Translations under genes and position numbers: made by a program
NCBI GenBank assembly: GCA_016302225.1
Contig: JAEDOB010000097.1
Coordinates: 1-7,606, forward strand
Source of the DNA: Oscillospiraceae bacterium
GTDB taxonomy: Bacteria; Bacillota; Clostridia; Oscillospirales; Ruminococcaceae
Length of the DNA stretch: 7,606 bases
Direction: 5' to 3'
Notes under the pieces: model-generated
The model's input: the letters and a program-made list of their open reading frames with translations, nothing else
What the model was told of the DNA's origin: nothing
The model's database searches: none
Shown here: one piece after another, positions 1-5,773 of the stretch
Numbering within the stretch: the stretch's first letter is position 1
How the letters are laid out: every line of letters begins with the position of its first letter

Positions 1-170
1 AGGTCGCCGCAGGTGTAGCCTGTAATGCACAGCTCGGGCAGAACGGCAAGGGAGCATTTCTCCGCCTCAGCCTGCCTGATAAGTTCAATTATTCTTTCGG
101 TGTTTGCCGAACAGTCCGCCGCCCTGACCTCGGGAGTGCAGGCAGCGCATCTGATAAATCCGTCCTTCAT
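1..170 (-). CDS. nadE: Glutamine-dependent NAD+ synthetase, N-terminal glutaminase part (partial)
   Basis: This is the 5' end of a gene that runs off the left edge; 56 full codons are visible. The translation begins MKDGFIRCAACTPEV and reaches LPELCITGYTCGD near residues 44-56. That is the opening of the nitrilase-like (CN hydrolase) glutaminase domain fused to the front of two-domain NAD+ synthetases. Glu46 in LPEL fits the first residue of the family's Glu-Lys-Cys triad; the Lys, the Cys and the synthetase domain lie outside the window. The full enzyme takes ammonia from glutamine and uses ATP to amidate deaminated NAD (NaAD) to NAD+ in the cytoplasm. The ATG is preceded by GAAAGGA with a 10-base gap. 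The gene starts 25 bases after the thyA stop, so the two probably share a transcript. Another nitrilase-family protein is possible, but the GYTCGD ending is typical of NadE. Confidence 0.85.
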   Translation of the reverse strand, partial: MKDGFIRCAACTPEVRAADCSANTERIIELIRQAEAEKCSLAVLPELCITGYTCGD

Positions 171-195
171 TTTCGGTACGTCCTTTCGGAAATTT

Positions 196-1026
196 TTAAA
201 TTGCCACGGGGAATTTTACGTCGCCCTCGCAATATTTGTAGTCTTCAAGCCGAACGCTGTCTGCGGTAAAATCGTAGAAATCCGTCACCGATTCGTCAAG
301 GGAGAATTTCGGTGCGGGATAGCTTTCCCGTTCAGCCAGCTCCTTTATTATGTCCACATGGCGGTCATAAATATGCGCGTCCGCAATAACGTGAACAAGC
401 TCGCCCGCCTTCAGACCGCACACCTGCGCTATCATATGCACAAGAACGGCGTACTGCACCACATTCCAGTTATTGGCAGCAAGCATATCCTGTGAACGCT
501 GATTGAGGATAGCATTCAGCCTGTCCCCCGTAACGTTGAAGGTCATGCTGTATGCGCAGGGGTAAAGGTGCATCTCCGAAAGGTCGTGATGATTGTAGAT
601 ATTTGTGATGATACGGCGGCTGGCGGGGTTGTGCTTCAAATCGTACAGCACTCTGTCAACCTGGTCGAAATCGCCCTCGGGATAGTGGTGCTTAACTCCC
701 AGCTGATAGCCGTAAGCCTTGCCGATGGAGCCTGTTTCGTCCGCCCAGCTGTCCCAAATATGGGCGTCAAGGTCGTTTATGTTGTTGGATTTTTTCTGCC
801 ATATCCAAAGAAGCTCCTTGACGGCGGTTTTCAGAAATGTCCGTCTGACGGTGATTATGGGGAATTCCTTTGAAAGGTCGTAGCGGTTCACCAGACCGAA
901 CAGCTTGATGGTGTGAGCGGGGGTGCCGTCCTCCCATTTTGGGCGCACTTCCATATTTGTGTCCCAGCTGCCGTTTTTCAGAATATCACGGACATTTTGC
1001 CTGAAAATATCGTCGGCAATACTCAT
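196..1026 (-). CDS. thyA: Thymidylate synthase (folate-dependent, ThyA type)
   Basis: ThyA methylates dUMP to dTMP with methylene-tetrahydrofolate in the cytoplasm, supplying thymidine for DNA. The 276-residue product is a normal length. Landmarks, numbered from the start chosen here, are catalytic Cys157 (in LYPCAYS), Arg137-Arg138 and Arg177 (in NQRSQD) for phosphate binding, Asp180, and HIYDRH with His218/Tyr220 for the nucleotide sugar. The ANNWN and LLWIWQKKSN segments resemble the Bacillus subtilis ThyA/phage-type branch more than the E. coli type (LPPC, GLPFN). The frame is open back to a GTG at 1035, but AAGGAG (1035-1040) overlaps that GTG and lies 8 bases before the ATG at 1026, so the ATG is preferred. 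A terminator-like hairpin ends directly before this ribosome site. nadE follows 25 bases downstream. No dihydrofolate reductase gene, a frequent thyA partner, is seen next to it. Confidence 0.96.
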   Translation of the reverse strand: MSIADDIFRQNVRDILKNGSWDTNMEVRPKWEDGTPAHTIKLFGLVNRYDLSKEFPIITVRRTFLKTAVKELLWIWQKKSNNINDLDAHIWDSWADETGSIGKAYGYQLGVKHHYPEGDFDQVDRVLYDLKHNPASRRIITNIYNHHDLSEMHLYPCAYSMTFNVTGDRLNAILNQRSQDMLAANNWNVVQYAVLVHMIAQVCGLKAGELVHVIADAHIYDRHVDIIKELAERESYPAPKFSLDESVTDFYDFTADSVRLEDYKYCEGDVKFPVAI

Positions 1027-1034
1027 TCTGTTCA

Positions 1035-1040
1035 CTCCTT
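1035..1040 (-). promoter_or_regulatory. Ribosome binding site of thyA
   Basis: The minus strand reads AAGGAG, then eight bases, then the ATG at 1026. The site overlaps the alternative GTG start, which decides the start codon. It directly follows the six-T run of the hairpin at 1041-1082. Confidence 0.85.
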
Positions 1041-1082
1041 AAAAAAGCGGGCTGCGGGACAATCAGATGTTCCGCAGTCCGC
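1041..1082 (-). terminator. Terminator-like hairpin between the small membrane protein gene and thyA
   Basis: On the minus strand a 15-base arm (1068-1082), a six-base loop (1062-1067) and a 15-base arm (1047-1061) are followed by six T residues (1041-1046). Thirteen of 15 positions pair; two are A-C mismatches. It begins six bases after the stop of the small membrane protein gene, as expected for an intrinsic terminator. The oddity is that the T tract touches the thyA ribosome site, leaving no room for a promoter between. Partial read-through, attenuation or RNA processing are alternatives. Read from the plus strand, both mismatches become G-U pairs, but no clean T tract follows directly. 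Confidence 0.7.
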
Positions 1083-1087
1083 CGAAA

Positions 1088-1423
1088 TCAATCTTTATTT
1101 TTGAGATATTTTCTAACCACAAGGATACTGCCTATGACGGAATTTATCCCCGCAAGAGAAATCGCCACAATATTCAGCGCAATTCCCGCATTTGCGTCAT
1201 ATCTGCGGTTTTTCGCCTTGACGCTTGTTACCAGTCCCGGAATAGAGCAGGCAAAGGAAACTATGGGCAGGATAAACGCAAAAACAGTTCCAATGATACC
1301 CAGCGTCAGCCCGGGAGTGTAGACCTTTTTCTTTCTGCGGATAGGAAGCTTAGTCTTTTTCCCATGCTTTCTGATAAATTCTTCCGCCATTTCCTTGGTG
1401 AAGGGCTTGTTGGAATCAGTCAC
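1088..1423 (-). CDS. Small two-helix membrane protein, DUF4190-like
   Basis: This 111-residue protein has a very basic N-terminal part (about residues 18-33, with RKHGKK and RRKKK), then two hydrophobic stretches at about 38-66 and 79-103, joined by a short KAKNRRYD loop, and a lysine-rich tail. The layout and the glycine/isoleucine-rich helices resemble DUF4190-type membrane proteins, whose function is unknown; I assign none. The basic N-terminus suggests it stays in the cytoplasm. The start chosen is a GTG in GTGACTGA, overlapping the stop of the phosphofructokinase gene by 8 bases, with GGGGGTG seven bases upstream. A TTG one codon earlier (1426) and an ATG at 1390 are alternatives. The overlap implies translational coupling and one transcript with pfkA. 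A terminator-like hairpin follows the stop. Confidence 0.75.
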   Translation of the reverse strand: MTDSNKPFTKEMAEEFIRKHGKKTKLPIRRKKKVYTPGLTLGIIGTVFAFILPIVSFACSIPGLVTSVKAKNRRYDANAGIALNIVAISLAGINSVIGSILVVRKYLKNKD

Positions 1424-2504
1424 CAAACTTCACCCCCAGATGCTTGGCGGTCAGCACCAGCTGATCGTCGGGGGAAACAAACTTGGTCTTTCCTGCAATG
1501 TCTTCCAGCTTGTTTTCGGTAATTTCGCCCTTAACAAGCGCAACCGTGTAGCCGTATTTTTCCTCGGCAATGAGGTTTGCCGCTCTTACGCCGAACTTTG
1601 TCGCAAGAACACGGTCGTATGCGGAGGGGCTGCCGCCTCTGAGCATATGTCCGGGAACGCAGACTCTCGATTCAAGACCCGTGTTTGCCTGAACCTGCGC
1701 TGCAATTCTGGAGGTAGCGGTGAGAATGCCCGCTTCGGCTCTCTTCTTTGCACGCTCCTTCTTTTTGAGCTTGGCTTCTTCGGTATCGAATGCGCCCTCT
1801 GCAACGGCAACGATGGAGAACATCTTGCCCATCTTGGAACGCTTTTCAACAGCCTCGCAGACCTTGTCAATGTCGTAAGGTATCTCGGGGATAATGACAA
1901 TATCAGCACCACCCGCAACGCCCGCATAAAGTGTGAGCCAGCCTGCCTTGTTGCCCATTATCTCAACCATTAAGATACGGCTGTGAGAAGCGGCTGTGGT
2001 GTGCAGTCTGTCGATAACATCGGTGGCTGTGTCAACGGCGGTGTGGAAGCCGAAGGTAACGTCTGTGCCGTAAATATCGTTGTCAATGGTCTTGGGCAGA
2101 CCGATAATGTTAAGTCCCTCGTTAGAGAGAAGATTTGCGGTCTTGTGGGTGCCGTTTCCGCCGAGAGTCAGCAGGCAGTCAAGCTTTAGGTTCTTGTAGG
2201 TTTCCTTCATGCTCTTTACCTTGTCAACATTGTCCTCGCCGATGACGGTCATCATCTTGAACGGCTGCCTTTTTGAGCCGAGAATAGTTCCGCCCTGAGT
2301 GAGAATGCCCGAAAAATCGGAGGGCTGCATTACCTTGTAAATGTTGTTGATAAGTCCGTAATAACCGTTTTGTATTCCGATTATCTCAACGTTTTCAGTA
2401 CCCATTCTGTCAAAGCACGCCTTTGCTACGCCTCTGATTGTAGCGTTAAGTCCGGGGCAGTCGCCGCCGCTTGTGAGTATGCCTATTCTTTTCTTTGCAG
2501 CCAT
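1416..2504 (-). CDS. pfkA: 6-phosphofructokinase (ATP or pyrophosphate donor unresolved)
   Basis: This cytoplasmic enzyme phosphorylates fructose 6-phosphate to fructose 1,6-bisphosphate in glycolysis. The 362-residue product has the family motifs in order: GGDCPGLN at 13-20, GGNGT at 115-119, PKTIDND at 137-143 with likely catalytic base Asp141, MGNKAGW at 183-189, and PGHMLRGGSPSAYDR at 284-298. It is longer than the 320-residue E. coli type; a lysine-rich stretch around 242-259 adds to this. Gly118 with Lys138 is the mixed combination of group III enzymes: classical ATP enzymes have Gly/Gly and classical pyrophosphate enzymes Asp/Lys. Asn117 replaces the usual Asp of GGDG, and MGN replaces MGR. 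The donor therefore cannot be read off the sequence, and the symbol pfkA is a family label. AAAGGA lies 10 bases before the ATG. The gene begins 37 bases after the GGDEF-EAL stop with no clear terminator, so co-transcription is likely. Confidence 0.94.
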   Translation of the reverse strand: MAAKKRIGILTSGGDCPGLNATIRGVAKACFDRMGTENVEIIGIQNGYYGLINNIYKVMQPSDFSGILTQGGTILGSKRQPFKMMTVIGEDNVDKVKSMKETYKNLKLDCLLTLGGNGTHKTANLLSNEGLNIIGLPKTIDNDIYGTDVTFGFHTAVDTATDVIDRLHTTAASHSRILMVEIMGNKAGWLTLYAGVAGGADIVIIPEIPYDIDKVCEAVEKRSKMGKMFSIVAVAEGAFDTEEAKLKKKERAKKRAEAGILTATSRIAAQVQANTGLESRVCVPGHMLRGGSPSAYDRVLATKFGVRAANLIAEEKYGYTVALVKGEITENKLEDIAGKTKFVSPDDQLVLTAKHLGVKFGD

Positions 2505-2541
2505 ATTTATTCAATCCTTTCAACGGCATAAGCCGAATTTT

Positions 2542-4833
2542 TTAAACTACGATCTTCTGTCTGTTCTTAACGAAGCTTTCAAACTGATCGGCGGGCATGG
2601 GCTTTCCGAAGAAGTAGCCCTGGGCATGGTCGCAGCCCGATTTTTTCAGTATTTCCGCCTGACCGATGGTTTCAATGCCCTCGGCGATAGTTTCTATCTT
2701 CTTGGATTTTGCGATGCGGATAACCGCAGAAACTATCTCACGGGAGATCTCGTCCTCTTCAAGGTACATGATGAATGAACGGTCAAGCTTCAAAAGCGTT
2801 ATGGGCAGCACCTGAATGTAGCTGAGGGAGGAATATCCCGTTCCGAAGTCGTCCATGGACAGCTTAACGCCGATGTCCTTCAGCTCCTTCATCTGGTGGA
2901 TAGCCTGGTCAATGTCCTTGAGGGCAAGGCTTTCGGTCAGCTCGACTTCAAGGTATTCGGGCGCAAGTCCCGTGCTTGCCAGTGCCTTCTGAATGGACTC
3001 CTTAACGTCCGTCTGATAGAAATCGACGGAGGTCAGGTTAATGGAAACGGTTATGGGAGGAAGTCCCATATCCTGCCATTTCTTATTCTGTCTGCAAGCC
3101 TCGTAAAGTACGAAATCGCTTATCTTTGTAATGAGCAGGGAATTCTCCGCAACGGGGATAAATGCACTGGGCGGGATAAGGCTGCCGTCGGGCTTTTTCC
3201 ATCTGATAAGAGCTTCAACGCCCATTATCTCACCGTCGGACAGATTGATCTTAGGCTGATAGTAAAGCACCAGCTCTTTGTTTTCGATAGCTGCGGCAAG
3301 CTCGTTTTCCAGAGTGTTGCCCGCAAGTATCTTTTCGTGGATCTTGTTGTCGTAGCGGATAATGTTTCCTCTTGTTCCGTCACTGAGGCTGAGGGAGAAT
3401 TCTGCGTGTTCGAGGACGGTTGCAAAATCCTTTCCGCCGTCGGACATTTTGCAGTAGCCTGCCGAACAGGTGATGGTCTGTGTTGAGAAAACGTCGATAT
3501 TCAGGTTTGCAATGCGATTCTGGATACGCTTAATGACCTCCAGAGGATAGTTGTCGTCGCCCGTTTCACGCATTAGCAGAGCAAAGTTATCGCCGCCTAT
3601 CCTTGCGCCGAAGCCGCCGCTGGACAGGTTTGACAGGATAGCCGAAGCCACCTCCGCAAGCAGCTTGTTTCCGTTATTATAACCGCAGGTATCGTTGATA
3701 ATGTGGAATTTGTCGATGTCGAGAACGATCACCCAATAGGACGGGCTGCCTTCGGGAGCGTCCTTTGTGCACTCCAGTGCTTCCTGACCTATCATCATGA
3801 ACTTGTTTCTGTTGTATATCTGAGTGACTTCGTCGATGTACGCCATTCTTTCGATAAGGGAGTCCTTTTCCTTATCCTTGGTAATGTCCATGATAGCGCC
3901 GCCGACGCCTGCGGGCTTGCCATCTGCCGTGGCGGGCATCATCTTGTAGCGGAACATATACCAATGGTAGGAATCGTCCGCCGACATAAGCCGAAGCTCG
4001 GTGCTGTGGGTCTTGTTCAGCTCGCTTTCGGAGGGGTGCCCCGCTGCGCCGTTGGCAAAGCTTTCAAACAGCACTCTGTCCTTGGGGTGAACGATAGCCT
4101 CCAGATCGGCACTTTTCACATACTGTTCGTCCATGCCCAGCATAACAAGCAGCTGGTCGGAGAGGTAGAAAACGTCCCTGTCGGGCTCTTTAAGTATCAG
4201 ACCGATCTCGGAAAGCTCCATGGAAAGTGCGTACTTGTTTTCTGTTTCCGCTAGGCTTCTGGAATACTGCAAAAGGTCGTCCTTTAGGCGGAGAGTTTCC
4301 GTCAGGTCCATACCGATAGACATCATCAGATAGCTTATTTTGGAGGTACCCTTTTCAACGTTCATAAGGGAGGTGTTCCAGATAGCGGTGACCTTTCTTC
4401 CGTCCTTGCAGGTTATATGGAATTCCTCGTCACGGGAGTTTATGACCGCCTGAAAATTTTCCTTGTTAAATGCGTCCTCGGGCAGAATATTTCTGCGGAT
4501 AGCCTCACCCGACATCAGATCCTCTGCCGTATATCCCGTAACCTTTGTCAGCTCGTCATTTACGTGGATATACTCAAAATCCGTGTCCCAAATAATGACC
4601 ATGGCATTGATATTCTGCGCCATTTTTTCAAGGGAAACCTTCTGCTTTGCGGCACTTTCCCTGTTAATGTAAATGTTAGAAACCGCAATACCGCCCACAC
4701 CTACGGCAATAGCTGTGAGGTAAACGGTAACTATTATGGTCTGCTTATCGGGATATGAGCCCATCAGCTTAGCCATTATCAGCGTAAACACTGCAAATAT
4801 GACTGTTGCGATTATCAGCTTTGATTTTTTCAT
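2542..4833 (-). CDS. Membrane PAS-PAS-GGDEF(degenerate)-EAL protein, likely cyclic di-GMP phosphodiesterase
   Basis: The 763-residue product has two membrane helices (about 5-24 and 32-54) and then cytoplasmic domains. These are PAS 1 (about 70-180, with VNDELTKVTGYTAEDL), PAS 2 (about 200-320), GGDEF (about 330-495) and EAL (about 505-755). The GGDEF signature reads GGDNF at 413-417, so the catalytic Glu is Asn; Asn389 stands where the guanine-binding Asp of the GH..GD segment is expected, and no RxxD inhibitory site precedes the signature. Cyclase activity is thus unlikely. The EAL domain looks complete: EALIRW (Glu540), Asn599, ELTE (Glu631, Glu634), DDFGTGYSSL (Asp661-Asp662), LKLD (Lys682), EGIE (Glu718) and QGYFFGKP (Gln738). 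It should linearise cyclic di-GMP to pGpG, perhaps with PAS and GTP-bound GGDEF as inputs. The frame is open to TTG 4860, but GAGGGG lies nine bases before the ATG at 4833, which is preferred. Confidence 0.93.
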   Translation of the reverse strand: MKKSKLIIATVIFAVFTLIMAKLMGSYPDKQTIIVTVYLTAIAVGVGGIAVSNIYINRESAAKQKVSLEKMAQNINAMVIIWDTDFEYIHVNDELTKVTGYTAEDLMSGEAIRRNILPEDAFNKENFQAVINSRDEEFHITCKDGRKVTAIWNTSLMNVEKGTSKISYLMMSIGMDLTETLRLKDDLLQYSRSLAETENKYALSMELSEIGLILKEPDRDVFYLSDQLLVMLGMDEQYVKSADLEAIVHPKDRVLFESFANGAAGHPSESELNKTHSTELRLMSADDSYHWYMFRYKMMPATADGKPAGVGGAIMDITKDKEKDSLIERMAYIDEVTQIYNRNKFMMIGQEALECTKDAPEGSPSYWVIVLDIDKFHIINDTCGYNNGNKLLAEVASAILSNLSSGGFGARIGGDNFALLMRETGDDNYPLEVIKRIQNRIANLNIDVFSTQTITCSAGYCKMSDGGKDFATVLEHAEFSLSLSDGTRGNIIRYDNKIHEKILAGNTLENELAAAIENKELVLYYQPKINLSDGEIMGVEALIRWKKPDGSLIPPSAFIPVAENSLLITKISDFVLYEACRQNKKWQDMGLPPITVSINLTSVDFYQTDVKESIQKALASTGLAPEYLEVELTESLALKDIDQAIHQMKELKDIGVKLSMDDFGTGYSSLSYIQVLPITLLKLDRSFIMYLEEDEISREIVSAVIRIAKSKKIETIAEGIETIGQAEILKKSGCDHAQGYFFGKPMPADQFESFVKNRQKIVV

Positions 4834-4913
4834 TAAACAGTTCCCCTCTGTACCCAACAAAAATCGTTTGCATATACTTTATGATTCCCGAAAAACGGGA
4901 GAGTAAATTGCAT
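4833..4913 (-). other. Possible 26-codon upstream ORF ending TAATG on the GGDEF-EAL start
   Basis: An ATG at 4913 opens a frame starting MQFTLPFFGNHKVYAND that continues for 26 codons to a TAA. The last A of that stop is the first base of the GGDEF-EAL ATG (TAATG). This one-base overlap is a common coupling geometry. No convincing ribosome site precedes the ATG; only GAG with a two-base gap is seen, and the start would be about 28 bases from the predicted 5' end. A frame of this length is readily found by chance, so it may not be translated. Confidence 0.2.
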
Positions 4914-4940
4914 AGCTCGGATAAAAATGCAATATTATCC
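4834..4940 (-). promoter_or_regulatory. Structured 5' leader of the GGDEF-EAL gene (candidate cis-regulatory RNA)
   Basis: If transcription starts at the G at 4940, eight bases past the -10 box, the leader is about 107 bases. Its first bases, GGATAA (4940-4935), pair with TTATCC (4924-4919). The enclosed loop holds ATTGCAT (4933-4927), which pairs perfectly with ATGCAAT (4913-4907), giving H-type pseudoknot geometry with connectors of 1, 2 and 5 bases. A second partial partner, ATGCAA (4873-4868), lies 40 bases further on. Next comes TCCCG-TTTTT-CGGGA (4900-4886), then ACAG-AGGGGAA-CTGT (4851-4837), which places the ribosome site in a hairpin loop. I do not recognise a known riboswitch class, including the cyclic di-GMP ones. 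The pairings are seen in the sequence; any regulatory role is inference, and AT-rich DNA yields short stems by chance. Confidence 0.4.
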
Positions 4941-4947
4941 AAAAATA

Positions 4948-4976
4948 ATTATATACCAATATTTTCAATATGTCAA
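4948..4976 (-). promoter_or_regulatory. Perfect consensus sigma-A promoter for the leftward GGDEF-EAL transcript
   Basis: The minus strand carries TTGACA (4976-4971), exactly 17 bases, then TATAAT (4953-4948), matching the housekeeping consensus at all 12 positions. A G at 4940 is the likely first transcribed base. It is the only strong leftward promoter seen in the window and may also drive pfkA and the small membrane protein gene. Confidence 0.9.
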
Positions 4977-5013
4977 TAATGAACAATAAAAATTATCATT
5001 TCAGCCTTATTTT

Positions 5014-5031
5014 TTCACATATTTATCACAT
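5014..5031 (+). repeat. Direct repeat TCACAT, 11-bp period, candidate response-regulator box
   Basis: TCACAT occurs at 5015-5020 and 5026-5031, start to start 11 bp, or TTCACAT/ATCACAT as seven-base units with four bases between. PhoB/OmpR-family regulators bind such tandem half-sites one helical turn apart, and the pair sits just upstream of the -10 box of the regulator's own gene. Autoregulation is inference; no third copy in register is seen. Confidence 0.4.
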
Positions 5032-5036
5032 TTAGA

Positions 5037-5045
5037 TGGTAAAAT
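5037..5045 (+). promoter_or_regulatory. Extended -10 promoter for the response regulator/kinase genes
   Basis: TGG followed by TAAAAT (5040-5045) matches the TGnTATAAT extended -10 form with one mismatch. No good -35 lies at 17 bp; TTCACA (5014-5019) is close to TTGACA but sits 20 bp away. A weak core promoter helped by an activator at the TCACAT repeats would fit. The predicted leader is about 30 bases. Confidence 0.5.
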
Positions 5046-5083
5046 AAGCTTGTAAGGTAATATTTGAGAAAGAGGTGCTCATT

Positions 5084-5773
5084 ATGGCTAAAATATTAAT
5101 TGTCGACGACGAAGAAATGATAAGAAACGTGGTACGGGAATATGCCGAGTTTGAGGGCTACGAAACGGACGAGGCTGAGGACGGTATGCAGGCGGTGGAA
5201 AAATGCCGCAAAAACGATTACGACCTCATAGTTATGGACATTATGATGCCAAAGCTGGACGGCTATACCGCTTGCCGTGAGATACGCAAATCCAAGCAGA
5301 TACCCGTCATAATGTTATCAGCAAGGGGCGAGGAATACGACAAGCTTTTCGGATTTGAGCTGGGCATTGACGACTATGTTGTAAAGCCCTTTTCGCCAAA
5401 GGAGCTGACTGCGAGGATCAGGGCGGTTCTGAAACGTGCGGCTGCGCCCGAGGCGGAGAAAAATCCCGATGTTCTGCGGTTTGAGGGGCTGGAGATAAAT
5501 ATGCCCGGACGTGAAGTTATTGTGGACGGCGTTCCCGCTGCGCTGACACCAAAGGAGTACGACCTGCTTTTCTATCTCGTTCGCAACAAGGGTCTTGCAC
5601 TGTCCAGAGATAAGCTTTTGGAAGAGGTCTGGGGCTACGATTTTTACGGAGATGACAGGACTGTTGACACGCACATAAAGATGCTCCGAAATTCCATAGG
5701 TCCTTATCGTAAATTCATAGTGACTCTCAGGGGTATGGGTTACAAGTTCGACGCTTCGGCGCAGGAAAGTTAA
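5084..5773 (+). CDS. OmpR/PhoB-family two-component response regulator
   Basis: This 229-residue cytoplasmic DNA-binding protein is activated by phosphorylation. The receiver domain (about 1-118) has the acidic pair Asp8-Asp9, the phosphate-accepting Asp52 in MDIMMP, Ser79 at the switch position (MLSA) and Lys101 in VKPF. A linker around 119-130 leads to the winged-helix domain (about 131-225), with LTPKEYDLL, the recognition-helix region DDRTVDTHIKMLR and the wing GMGYKF. Length and motifs are normal for the family. AGAGGTG lies six bases before the ATG at 5084, which favours that start over the in-frame GTG at 5075. Its stop codon abuts the kinase ATG (TAAATG), so the two are a cognate pair in one operon. 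I cannot name the stimulus or regulon; PhoP- or VanR-like labels would be guesses. Confidence 0.95.
   Translation: MAKILIVDDEEMIRNVVREYAEFEGYETDEAEDGMQAVEKCRKNDYDLIVMDIMMPKLDGYTACREIRKSKQIPVIMLSARGEEYDKLFGFELGIDDYVVKPFSPKELTARIRAVLKRAAAPEAEKNPDVLRFEGLEINMPGREVIVDGVPAALTPKEYDLLFYLVRNKGLALSRDKLLEEVWGYDFYGDDRTVDTHIKMLRNSIGPYRKFIVTLRGMGYKFDASAQES

Noticed and set aside
25..495. 156-codon open frame on the plus strand
   Set aside because: It crosses the nadE/thyA junction antisense and covers conserved thyA sequence; no family resemblance.
1027..1035. GTG start for thyA three codons upstream
   Set aside because: The AAGGAG ribosome site overlaps this GTG and is correctly spaced only for the ATG at 1026.
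1395..1973. 192-codon open frame on the plus strand
   Set aside because: It is antisense to the 3' half of the phosphofructokinase gene, which carries all its motifs in the other strand.
2524..2541. Hairpin CGGC-ATAA-GCCG followed by a T run on the plus strand, between the GGDEF-EAL gene and pfkA
   Set aside because: The stem is only four base pairs and the T run follows it on the strand without genes. In the direction of transcription no T tract follows, so it is not a credible terminator.
2896..4254. Open frames of 196 and 183 codons on the plus strand (2896-3486 and 3703-4254)
   Set aside because: Both are antisense to the GGDEF-EAL gene, lack recognisable motifs and are explained by codon bias on the opposite strand.
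4834..4860. TTG start for the GGDEF-EAL gene nine codons upstream
   Set aside because: No ribosome site is suitably placed for it, whereas GAGGGG is nine bases before the ATG at 4833 and the membrane helix follows naturally.
4908..4938. Second rightward promoter TTGCAT-19 bp-TATTAT
   Set aside because: The -35 is imperfect, the spacing is too long, and AT-rich sequence gives such matches easily. The extended -10 at 5037-5045 is better placed.
4834..4940. Known cyclic di-GMP riboswitch in the leader
   Set aside because: The conserved core and tetraloop-receptor arrangement of the GEMM classes is not visible; the leader is too AT-rich and its pairing pattern differs.
4965..4985. Tandem TCAATA and imperfect palindrome TGTCAATAATGAACA near the leftward -35
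   Set aside because: Only five of seven arm positions pair and the sequence is simple and AT-rich, so it is not distinguishable from chance.
5075..5083. GTG start for the response regulator three codons upstream
   Set aside because: It overlaps the ribosome site AGAGGTG, and receiver domains normally start close to the KILIVDD segment reached from the ATG at 5084.
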